The translations under genes and the position numbers were made by a program. A DNA stretch of 64,000 nucleotides from Bacteroidota bacterium. GTDB taxonomy: Bacteria > Bacteroidota > Bacteroidia > Chitinophagales > Chitinophagaceae. Location: NCBI GenBank assembly GCA_018266575.1, contig JAFEAE010000015.1:186001-250000 (forward strand). Direction: 5' to 3'. This document shows positions 1-7,766 of the stretch, piece after piece (the first letter of the stretch is position 1; each line of letters starts with the position of its first letter). Under the pieces are notes generated by a model, which did not search any database, was not told the DNA's origin, and saw only the letters and a program-made list of their open reading frames with translations.

Positions 1-1301
1 GGGCCAACATTATTTACCGTGTATGTTTTGTTCATATAAAAATAGGTGTCAATAGTGCCTGAATAATAGGTGGTCACATTGCTGCCATCACAAACCCATG
101 AATGCCCTTCGCCAGTGGGCGTAGGTAAAATTCCGACACCCAATACACTGGTTTCACCGGGATAACCACTAACCATGCATGGCCTTCTTGCCTGCACTTC
201 GTTGGTGAGCAACCCTGAAAAATATGTCCCGTTATTCGGGCCTGTCAATGTTTGATTGGATATTGTTTCAGTTCTTGATGCTGAACTCATGCCAAAGGCT
301 CCAAAAACCCATGGGGCATATGTATCATCACAACTTGTGATGGTATTACCATAATTCGCAAAGGTGCCGTTAAGCGTTAAGTTAAAAGGCGCTATGGTCA
401 CTTGCATTAATACCGGGCCGGTTACAGCGCCAATATCGCTTAATAACTGTGCCATTTGATTAAGACCGGCCACTGTCCAGTTTTGCGATGGGTCAATGTA
501 TAATGGCATAATGCTGAAATTATATTTCGTTGACGGGGTCTTCCAATAATACATAATTTGCCCCATCGCAACTGGTACGCAACCAACAGGCGCATGGCCT
601 ACAAAGGGTGTTCCTGAATTTGGTTTACCCGGGCAATATTCATTATAAGGATAATATTGATTCCAATGCGTTGCGCATAATGGCCCTACAGTTGAATTTA
701 CGGAATACCCGGTAAGTACTGAAGATATGGGAGTAGTTGGGAATGACAATGTGGTTTTAGCATCTGAATAACCACCGGTTGTTGTAAGGCTTGATGTTTG
801 TGAGAATAAATTGTTCATCGCTTTCCATAGCTGTTTGTTTTGTTTGCCAATTGAGTCAGCATAACTGTTATGTGTGTTTCGTATAAAATCAATTTCAATG
901 GAGTGCTTATTGAACCATTGTTTTAATCCAATATTCAGATCATTGTCTGCAAAAGAAAAACTATTAATGCTGTCATAAGCTAATATTGGTACATACGTTG
1001 AGTCAGGAGATAGGATTACAAATCCTTTATTGGCATTTATGATATGAAAATAGGGTTTGCCGTTTTTCGCAACTGTTATGGCATTCATTAGACTGATAGA
1101 AGCTGAAGGATCTTTTTGTTGCAAGAATTTCAATGCAAATTGTGTTGCCTGCGAGAGTGTTACAGCGGTAGCAGTGTTTTTAATGTCGTAAGTAAGTGTC
1201 TGAACAGGGTTTGCCTGAAAACGGTTGAATGAATTTTTTTGACAGGAAAAAAATGTCAATGCTGAAACTATTGCCAGCAAAACAATGGTAATTTTTTTCA
1301 T
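1..1301 (-). CDS. C10 family (streptopain-like) cysteine protease, lipoprotein, 3' end cut by window edge
   Basis: My translation of the minus strand from the ATG at 1301 stays open to base 1 (about 433 codons), so the C-terminus lies outside the window. The N-terminus is a signal peptide ending in FFSC, a plausible lipobox. A propeptide-like region (about residues 30-190) precedes the catalytic part. The motif GCVPVAMGQIMYYW carries the presumed nucleophile Cys241, and GEGHSWVCDG carries the presumed His400. This is the order and rough spacing of peptidase family C10 (SpeB, interpain). Family knowledge: secreted papain-fold proteases made as zymogens. Substrate cannot be told. It sits downstream of a T9SS-exported protein and shares an upstream region with it. 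Confidence 0.85.
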   Translation of the reverse strand, partial: MKKITIVLLAIVSALTFFSCQKNSFNRFQANPVQTLTYDIKNTATAVTLSQATQFALKFLQQKDPSASISLMNAITVAKNGKPYFHIINANKGFVILSPDSTYVPILAYDSINSFSFADNDLNIGLKQWFNKHSIEIDFIRNTHNSYADSIGKQNKQLWKAMNNLFSQTSSLTTTGGYSDAKTTLSFPTTPISSVLTGYSVNSTVGPLCATHWNQYYPYNEYCPGKPNSGTPFVGHAPVGCVPVAMGQIMYYWKTPSTKYNFSIMPLYIDPSQNWTVAGLNQMAQLLSDIGAVTGPVLMQVTIAPFNLTLNGTFANYGNTITSCDDTYAPWVFGAFGMSSASRTETISNQTLTGPNNGTYFSGLLTNEVQARRPCMVSGYPGETSVLGVGILPTPTGEGHSWVCDGSNVTTYYSGTIDTYFYMNKTYTVNNVG

Positions 1302-1415
1302 AATTCCGGGTTTAGAGGTTTAAAAAAGAATTGTAGTCAATATCTGTATTGCAGCAGTGGACTGATAAAGCCAGTATAGCTACATGTACTTGTAAATAAT
1401 TTTTTAAACGCAGAT

Positions 1416-1712
1416 ATGATTAACTATAGGAAAGCTGCTATGCTGCAATAATTCGAAGGGATGACTTTGCGGGTGCGGAAATGAAGATTTATGCATATAA
1501 GTTAATGCAAAATTTCGATCCGTAGCGGGCTATTTGAGATTTATATGTTTTTACTTAACTGCTTAATTCTGTGTATAACGGTATCGGGTAACCGAAAAAG
1601 TACAAAACTGAATGCCCCCGATGCAGTGGCAGAGTTTGATTTTTAAAGATTTTTAAAATGCCACTGAAGCACTGAAACACATAATGCTTTTGTGTTTCAG
1701 TGTTTCTGTGGC
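1416..1712. repeat. Copy A of a duplicated intergenic module
   Basis: This gap between the C10 protease start and the preceding gene's stop resembles the gap at 4247-4461. Shared blocks in the same order are ATGATTAACTAT (1416-1427), AAATTTCGATCCG-like DNA, TATAACGGTAT followed by CCGAAAAA (from 1574), and a terminal hairpin starting GCCACTGAAGCAC. ATGATTAACTAT lies 115 bp upstream of the ATG here and 112 bp upstream in copy B. The 1660-1712 hairpin (arms of about 22 nt) lies 29 bp past the stop of the upstream gene and could end its transcription. No other gene is seen in this gap. Confidence 0.6.
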
Positions 1713-1741
1713 AATCCTATAATTGTAAAATCAGCGCCGGG

Positions 1742-4135
1742 TCATTTTATCAACACAAAATTTCCTTTCTGCATTTTGTCATTGTCACCCGCAAACCTAT
1801 ACCCACACATCCATACAAAAGTGCCGGTATTTTGCGTTAAGCCTTTAAATTTTCCATCCCAACCTAAATCAGGATTGGTTGTGTGGAAGATCAATTGCCC
1901 CCAACGGTTATAAATGTTGAATTCATATTTTTTCAGGACACCAAAAATTTTCGGTTTTATGATATCGTTCACGCCGTCATCATTCGGGGTGAAAGCTGTA
2001 GGCATTATTATTTTATTTAAACAATTTTCTACTACAATTTTCACCGTATCCCGCAATAAACAACCATAAACGGAAACCGCATTGACTATATACTCCCTGG
2101 TTGAATCCGGATGGATCTGGATGGTTTGTGAGAATGGGCTGCCGCTGATGGCACTGGCAGGGCTCCATTCATAATTGTGGAAACCACTGTTTGCAGATAA
2201 GATGGTATCCTGCAATTTGCAAAGCTCCATATTGCCGGTGGCGTTTAGCGAACTGGTGTCGTAACTGACTTTTATAGATGCCGATGAAACGTTATTGCAC
2301 ATATCCGTTGCCGTTAGTGAATAAACACCTGCCTGTTTAACAACAAAAAAAGAATCAGTTGAACCATCCTGCCAGAGATATTTTTGATAGGGAATTTGTG
2401 TAAATAAAGAATCAGTGGTGTCAGTGCATAATGTTGTATCGTTACCAATAGTTACACTTTGTGAGCGGGCTTTTATGTTCACCCAAAGCGAATCTGTAAT
2501 ATTGCACCCGGCAACAGTCGCATATAAAAGAACTTTACCAGGATTTTTAAAACGTAAAGTAATTGTAGTGTCATTAAGCTGGTTAGAAATGGAAGTAAAA
2601 TTGGTATCGATTATCCAGCTTGTTTTTTTTACGCATAAACTATTTTTTGAGGCTGTAAAAGTATGTGCTGAGTCGTTGAAGCAAAAATTGCTGGCACCGT
2701 TTATTTTTATGCTTTTGCAGACGCTTTTTTGCTGGCAGGCAAATTGCCCGGTAATAATAAAATCATCCACAGTTAATCTTGGGGGTAAGGTGATAGATGA
2801 GATATCGTTGCCTGATAAAATTGACCAGTTAAATTTTGCATCTTCACATTGCTGATTTTTTATGGTTACAAAATTCGTGTCTGTTATAGAAGCGCAATCT
2901 GATTCTCCTGTAGAACCTTCCCCAATATCAAGTGTCTGCAGATATAATTTATTGTTTTTTATAACAGGGGATGAAATGCTGATATTGCCATTATCTTTCA
3001 GGCAGGATTGTGCAAAATAATTATTGGTAACATTAGCTACTTTGATCTGTTGGTTCAGGTTATTTGCACTATCAAAAATCGCATAATAGGATTGTCCATA
3101 AATGTTTTGGATCATGTAGGCTAGTTCTCCGGAGTTGTTTAGTATAGCATAAGCACCGTAATTAGGTAATAAAGAAGAAACAGCAATCGGCGAATGTAAG
3201 ATATTCAGGTTTTCATCAAAAGAGAAAATAACTTCTTCTGTTTCCTGGGTGGCTGAACGAGTTAATTTTACAGGGAATGTTATTCTGCCATTCCCAAACA
3301 TTGAAAAATTCCCTGCACTTGAAACAGAAACATTTCCTGTAGAGAATGATAGACTGTTAAGGCGGTAGGATGTATAGGAAACGATATTGCCGGTGCCATA
3401 ATCAAGTTTCATCAACCACAAGCCGCCATCTTCATTCGGTTTTTGTTTATTGGTAAATGTACCTCCGATGAAAACAAAATTATTCACAACATGCAAACTG
3501 CCTATTGTAATTGAATAATTCTCTGCGGCGCTGAATGAATAATTATGCAGCCATGTTTCTGACAAAGCCACTTCAGGCAACATAAATGTATCCATTCGCT
3601 GTACAAAAATACCACCAACATTTGCCGAATTTCTCGTGCCTGCAAGCACAATTGATTGATCAGGACCCGAATTACAAATCAGCCAACCGTCATTCTTGCT
3701 TTGATTACTATAAACGGCATCAAGAATAATATTACCATTATTATCAAGTATCAGATGGTTACTACATGCTACGCAAGTATTGCTTGGGATAATATAGGGT
3801 ATTTCAATATTCCCATTGTCCATTTGCCGGATTTGGCCTTGTACAGTGGCATTACTAAATTTCAAAATCTTTTTTGCCCATAGCGTAACACCTTTGGTAT
3901 CTATTTTAAAAATTATTATACTGTCTTGATTATATATGTCCTGCGAATAAATAATGCCGTTGTCAATCGTGGAAACAGGGCTAAAAATAAGCCCTGTGAA
4001 TGAAGATGATGTGTACAACGAAGTTTGAATAGAATCAATACAGATATTGAATTGACAAAAACAATTTTGAAAAGCAAAAAAAAGCCATGCGTAGATGTAT
4101 AAACTTTTTCTCTGAAATGGTAATCGGCCTAACAT
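1742..4135 (-). CDS. Large secreted protein with T9SS type B (gliding motility-associated) C-terminal sorting domain
   Basis: 797 aa. A hydrophobic signal-peptide-like stretch (about residues 10-28) is followed by a long region of short beta-rich repeats resembling a propeller or Ig-like surface protein, with cysteine-containing segments at about 430-690. The last ~85 residues match the CHU_C/TIGR04131 domain: MPTAFTPNDDGVND, then YNRWGQLIFHT, WDGKFKG and GTFVWMCGYRF. Family knowledge: this domain directs export through the type IX secretion system and surface attachment. The passenger has no enzyme motif I recognise, so an adhesin or matrix role is inferred. It is the strongest lineage marker in the window. 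Confidence 0.88.
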   Translation of the reverse strand: MLGRLPFQRKSLYIYAWLFFAFQNCFCQFNICIDSIQTSLYTSSSFTGLIFSPVSTIDNGIIYSQDIYNQDSIIIFKIDTKGVTLWAKKILKFSNATVQGQIRQMDNGNIEIPYIIPSNTCVACSNHLILDNNGNIILDAVYSNQSKNDGWLICNSGPDQSIVLAGTRNSANVGGIFVQRMDTFMLPEVALSETWLHNYSFSAAENYSITIGSLHVVNNFVFIGGTFTNKQKPNEDGGLWLMKLDYGTGNIVSYTSYRLNSLSFSTGNVSVSSAGNFSMFGNGRITFPVKLTRSATQETEEVIFSFDENLNILHSPIAVSSLLPNYGAYAILNNSGELAYMIQNIYGQSYYAIFDSANNLNQQIKVANVTNNYFAQSCLKDNGNISISSPVIKNNKLYLQTLDIGEGSTGESDCASITDTNFVTIKNQQCEDAKFNWSILSGNDISSITLPPRLTVDDFIITGQFACQQKSVCKSIKINGASNFCFNDSAHTFTASKNSLCVKKTSWIIDTNFTSISNQLNDTTITLRFKNPGKVLLYATVAGCNITDSLWVNIKARSQSVTIGNDTTLCTDTTDSLFTQIPYQKYLWQDGSTDSFFVVKQAGVYSLTATDMCNNVSSASIKVSYDTSSLNATGNMELCKLQDTILSANSGFHNYEWSPASAISGSPFSQTIQIHPDSTREYIVNAVSVYGCLLRDTVKIVVENCLNKIIMPTAFTPNDDGVNDIIKPKIFGVLKKYEFNIYNRWGQLIFHTTNPDLGWDGKFKGLTQNTGTFVWMCGYRFAGDNDKMQKGNFVLIK

Positions 4136-4246
4136 TTGTGAATATTAACAGTTGATAGAACGGGTTTAACTCAACATATTTATGTGAATAGTATGTAGTT
4201 TTTATACAGCATGAAAACAATAATGAACAGCAGCCTGTCAGAAGGA

Positions 4247-4461
4247 ATGATTAACTATGAATATTTTTACTGCCGAAATCGAGCTTGTAAGAGATAGGAT
4301 TTTTAAGATAGCATGAAAATTTGGATCGGCAATAATAGGATTGAAATTTATGTGTATTTGCTTATGTATTTATTGCCGAGAAGTATAACGGTATAGTATA
4401 TCCGAAAAATATCTTTGCCACTGAAGCACAGAGTAGCGCTGTGCTTCAGTGTTTCTGTGGC
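4247..4461. repeat. Copy B of a duplicated intergenic module
   Basis: Homologous to 1416-1712 (blocks listed there). ATGATTAACTAT is at 4247-4258 and TATAACGGTAT at 4384-4394. The hairpin at 4417-4461 has arms GCCACTGAAGCAC and GTGCTTCAGTGTTTCTGTGGC, and lies 8 bp past the stop of the metallophosphoesterase gene, so it may act as its terminator. The rest of this 334-bp gap upstream of the T9SS protein holds no gene. Confidence 0.6.
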
Positions 4462-4469
4462 AAAACGCA

Positions 4470-5651
4470 TTATTGGTCTAACCGTATAAATTTTCCTTCA
4501 CTGATCACGCCATCTTTTACCGTGTAGAATGTTACGCCGGAAGGAGTTTGTATATCACCTGCATCTGAATCTCCAACTACAGCTGCCGTTTGTTCGAAGC
4601 GGATTTTTTGCCCATAACTTTCAAACCAGAATATTTGCCGGATATGATAATGCCCTGTCAGATTGAGCGGGTAATTATGATTTTTAAACAAGGCTAAAAA
4701 CTCGTATGCATTGGAAACTGTATGGCGGAATTCCGGTTTCCCGTTTTCTATTTCTACGGAACGGTCAAATCCATACGGAGAGAATGTTGTTAAACTTAAC
4801 CCCCCTGAAAAAAATGGGATATGTGCAAACGTTATAATCGGTGTTAATGGAGAAACATTTTCCAGATCCTGTTTCACCCAATTGAGTTGAACAGAATCAA
4901 TATGCCCGAAATACCAGGTGTCTTCAAAATCCACATCGTCCAATGCAATGAAATGAACACCGCCATAATTGAACGAATAATATCTTGGCCCGAGATAATG
5001 ATGGAACATTTCTTTTCCATACAATGGATTGTCTTTGCTCACTAATGATGATTGCCTTTCAATACCAAAATTATCATGATTGCCCGGCGCACTCCACACC
5101 GGCACATTAATTTTTTTGATCTCGCTTGCGTACAATTGAAAATAAGTGGAAGCAGTTTTTTCATTTACACGCAACGCATCTTTAACGAGATCGCCGGTTA
5201 TCAATACAAGATCAGGTTTTGTTTGAGCGATGATGTTGCGGAATTTTTCCATCCGGTCAATTCCATCTGGGCTAACGTGTGTGTCGGATGCATGAATGAA
5301 ACTGAATTCGCGAACGGGTTTGGTTTTTGCTAATGGGAAATTTACAGCAGTACTGTTTTTTGTAATTCTTTTCCAGGACGAATCTGCTTTATAGCCATCA
5401 GGTGTGCTTAGTATAATAAATCCATAACCTTTGGGATTGCTTATGCTGAAAGCCCCATCGGCACTAGTTTTCACAACAATTACCTGGTCGGAAACAGAAA
5501 CGCCTGCAACACCTTCTTCACCCGCATCTTTTTTGCCGTTATTGTTTTTATCAACAAAAACATAGCCGGTTATTGTTTGTTGTGCCTGGATATTGGGAGG
5601 AAGTAAAAAGTAAAAATTAAAAAGTAAAAAAGAGAGTTTGATTGTTTGCAT
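4470..5651 (-). CDS. Secreted calcineurin-like metallophosphoesterase
   Basis: 393 aa with a signal peptide (about residues 1-24, ending IQAQ). An N-terminal SdrD-B/transthyretin-like module begins GYVFVDKNNNGKKDAGE. The metallophosphoesterase core follows with the full metal-ligand series: D123-x-H125, GD (D154), GNHD (190-193), H277 and GHYH (333-336). A C-terminal beta domain completes the MetallophosN-core-MetallophosC arrangement common in Bacteroidota. Expected to hydrolyse phosphoesters in the periplasm or outside the cell; substrate unknown. Hairpins flank it on both sides, so it is probably transcribed alone. Confidence 0.85.
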   Translation of the reverse strand: MQTIKLSFLLFNFYFLLPPNIQAQQTITGYVFVDKNNNGKKDAGEEGVAGVSVSDQVIVVKTSADGAFSISNPKGYGFIILSTPDGYKADSSWKRITKNSTAVNFPLAKTKPVREFSFIHASDTHVSPDGIDRMEKFRNIIAQTKPDLVLITGDLVKDALRVNEKTASTYFQLYASEIKKINVPVWSAPGNHDNFGIERQSSLVSKDNPLYGKEMFHHYLGPRYYSFNYGGVHFIALDDVDFEDTWYFGHIDSVQLNWVKQDLENVSPLTPIITFAHIPFFSGGLSLTTFSPYGFDRSVEIENGKPEFRHTVSNAYEFLALFKNHNYPLNLTGHYHIRQIFWFESYGQKIRFEQTAAVVGDSDAGDIQTPSGVTFYTVKDGVISEGKFIRLDQ

Positions 5652-5672
5652 GATGATTTTTTTTAAAATAGG

Positions 5673-5787
5673 TTCACGCGGAGTACGCAGAGGTATAAGA
5701 AGTTGTACAGGTATGCCATGTCTTTGGTACGATGATATATTTTAGCATGTTGTGTAGACATGGCATACCTCTGCATCTCCGCGTGAA
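5673..5787. repeat. Long nested inverted repeat
   Basis: The outer arms at 5673-5696 and 5765-5787 pair almost perfectly (TTCACGCGGAGTACGCAG with CTGCATCTCCGCGTGAA). The inner arms at 5709-5723 and 5756-5770 pair as AGGTATGCCATGTCT with AGACATGGCATACCT. It fills the gap between two co-oriented genes, so it may be a terminator-like or mobile palindrome. A shorter element with the same GGTATGCCAT arm occurs at 56163-56222. Confidence 0.7.
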
Positions 5788-5800
5788 AAAATAAGCTCAT

Positions 5801-7105
5801 TTACGCATCACCATCAACGTTAGATTCTTCTGCTTTTTTAAAAGTCACCAATACCTTGTCGATGCGCTGCGCATCCATGTCTATCACTTCAAATTTAAAA
5901 TCCTTCCATTCCAATGTTTCTCCGGTTTCGGGTATGCGTTCCAGTTGGTGGAGTATAAAACCGGCAAGCGTATCAAATTCGTGTGATCCCTCATTCATCC
6001 AGTCGGCTTTATCAAAGTGGGAAAGAAAATCGTAGAAAGGTATTTGTGCATCTATCAAAAATGTCCCGTCATCGCGTTGTTTGATCTCATAATCCTGCAC
6101 ATCTGGTTGCGGGATTTCTCCAATGATCGCTTCAAGGATGTCTGTTAAGGTAATCATTCCGAGAAGGCTTCCATATTCATCCACAATAAAACAACAATGC
6201 ACTTTTGTTTCTTTAAATTTTTCCAGCACTTTATATGCGCTATTGTTTTCAGGAACAAACATTGCAGGCTCGGCAAGGTCTTTAAACAATTTATGATCGT
6301 CAGAAACATACAGGTCTTTTATCGAAACATATCCTTTTATATTGTCAATTTCCCCATCGCAAACCGGGTAAAATGAATGTGGTTCATTAATGATCTTCTC
6401 TTTTATCTGCAATTCGTTTTCATTAATATCAAACCAGGTTATATCACTTCGATGTGTCATCAATGAGGTGATATTCCTGTCTCCGAGATGAAATACCCGT
6501 TCAATGATTTCCTGTTCTGCCTGTTCGATAGTGCCTTGTTCGGTTCCCTCATTGATCATTACTTTAATTTCTTCTTCCGTTACATTACTTTCCTGTGTAG
6601 GCTTTACCGGGAAAACACGAAAGAAAAGATTGCTTGTGTAATTTAATAACCCAAGTATAGGATAGCCAAGCCGCGAAAGAAATTTCATCGGCGAAGCAGC
6701 GATCAAAGCAATTGTTTCTGCACGTGCAAGCCCGATACGTTTTGGAATAAGCTCTCCGAAAATGATAGATAAAAAAGTAACAACAATTACGATCACCACT
6801 TTTGAAATTGTTTCAGCATACGGTTTCATCAAAAGTATTTTTTCAATATACGGTTTGAGGTCGTCACTGAATTTTTCACCGGAATAAAAACCGGTCAATA
6901 TCGCAACAAGGGTAATTCCCAACTGTGCAGTTGGCAAAAACAATTCCGGGTTTTCGGCAAGTTTCAAAGCAGATTTTGCACGCAGGTCGCCTTTATCGGC
7001 TTTACTTTCGAGCCGTGCCTTGCGTACGGAAACAAGCGCAATCTCTGTCATCACAAATAAGCCGTTGAGGAAAATAAGAAAAAGAAGTATGATAATTTCA
7101 ATCAT
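5801..7105 (-). CDS. CorC/HlyC-type membrane protein (CNNM-CBS pair-CorC_HlyC)
   Basis: 434 aa. An N-terminal CNNM/DUF21 region has about four membrane segments (residues 1-150) and the typical start MIEIIILLFLIFLNGLFVMTE with the RKARLESKA loop. A CBS pair follows (about 200-330; TSLMTHRSDITWFDI and MITLTDILEAIIGE), then a C-terminal CorC_HlyC domain (about 345-425; DTLAGFILHQLERIP). Family knowledge: homologues are linked to Mg2+ or other cation efflux; the old name haemolysin is misleading. The start lies 9 bp after the PAP2 gene's stop, so the two probably form an operon. Confidence 0.88.
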   Translation of the reverse strand: MIEIIILLFLIFLNGLFVMTEIALVSVRKARLESKADKGDLRAKSALKLAENPELFLPTAQLGITLVAILTGFYSGEKFSDDLKPYIEKILLMKPYAETISKVVIVIVVTFLSIIFGELIPKRIGLARAETIALIAASPMKFLSRLGYPILGLLNYTSNLFFRVFPVKPTQESNVTEEEIKVMINEGTEQGTIEQAEQEIIERVFHLGDRNITSLMTHRSDITWFDINENELQIKEKIINEPHSFYPVCDGEIDNIKGYVSIKDLYVSDDHKLFKDLAEPAMFVPENNSAYKVLEKFKETKVHCCFIVDEYGSLLGMITLTDILEAIIGEIPQPDVQDYEIKQRDDGTFLIDAQIPFYDFLSHFDKADWMNEGSHEFDTLAGFILHQLERIPETGETLEWKDFKFEVIDMDAQRIDKVLVTFKKAEESNVDGDA

Positions 7106-7114
7106 GGTTTTGTT

Positions 7115-7720
7115 TTATTGTAAACCCATTGTGCCGAATTGTTTCCGGAAAAAAACGCTCATCGTATAACCGATACCACAACCAACGATTGCGCCACCAA
7201 TTATATCAATGGGATAATGAACGCCAACATATACCTGCGCATAACAAATTACGAAAGCCCAGAGAAATATCAATCGCCACCATTTACTTACATTTTTCAT
7301 GGTGCTGAAAATAAACATTGATGCTGCAAAATGGTTGCATGCATGCGAAGAAGTGAAACTGGAACTTTGCGGACAATATAACACCAACACTCTTACTGTA
7401 TCTGCCATCAGGGGTTCGTGGCATGGGCGCAAACGTAAGATCGTATGTTTAATTAAGGAACTGCTGATGAGGTCGCTGATGATCGACGTCATAATCAACC
7501 CAAAGGACCACCAGGCACCTTTTTTACCAAAATTCATAAGACTGAAAACTAACAGGAACAAATAGAAGGGAAGCCAGAACTCTGCTTCACGGGTAAACGG
7601 CAGTACAAGATCAAAAAAAGGATTAGACCATTGTTCGTTTATTTTGCGGAATAACCAATAATCGAATTGAATAATTTGTTGTAAAAAACTTAAATGGTTG
7701 CTGATGTCGGGTAAAATCAT
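7115..7720 (-). CDS. PAP2-family membrane phosphatase
   Basis: 201 aa with about five to six membrane helices. The three PAP2 phosphatase motifs are visible: K-x6-RP in KHTILRLRPCH, a variant second motif SSHA where PSGH is usual, and a third motif reading VYVGVHYPIDIIGG. The catalytic histidines are present; glycine is replaced by serine before the first. Likely acts on lipid phosphates such as undecaprenyl pyrophosphate or phosphatidylglycerol phosphate; substrate not determinable. First gene of a unit with the CorC-like gene. Its -7 box lies only 5 bp before the ATG. Confidence 0.83.
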   Translation of the reverse strand: MILPDISNHLSFLQQIIQFDYWLFRKINEQWSNPFFDLVLPFTREAEFWLPFYLFLLVFSLMNFGKKGAWWSFGLIMTSIISDLISSSLIKHTILRLRPCHEPLMADTVRVLVLYCPQSSSFTSSHACNHFAASMFIFSTMKNVSKWWRLIFLWAFVICYAQVYVGVHYPIDIIGGAIVGCGIGYTMSVFFRKQFGTMGLQ

Positions 7721-7725
7721 GGTAA

Positions 7726-7733
7726 CAAAAATA
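7726..7733 (-). promoter_or_regulatory. -7 element TATTTTTG for the PAP2 gene
   Basis: On the minus strand TATTTTTG matches TAnnTTTG and ends 5 nt before the ATG at 7720. By the spacing seen at rnpB, transcription would begin at or beside the start codon, predicting a leaderless mRNA. Confidence 0.5.
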
Positions 7734-7740
7734 ATTGATC

Positions 7741-7748
7741 TAATTTTG
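7741..7748 (+). promoter_or_regulatory. -7 element TAATTTTG for the LtaS-like gene
   Basis: TAATTTTG matches TAnnTTTG, lies 18 nt before the ATG at 7767, and is back to back with the minus-strand promoter at 7726-7733. The predicted leader is about 13 nt. Confidence 0.5.
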
Positions 7749-7766
7749 CGGTCAATTTAATGTATT

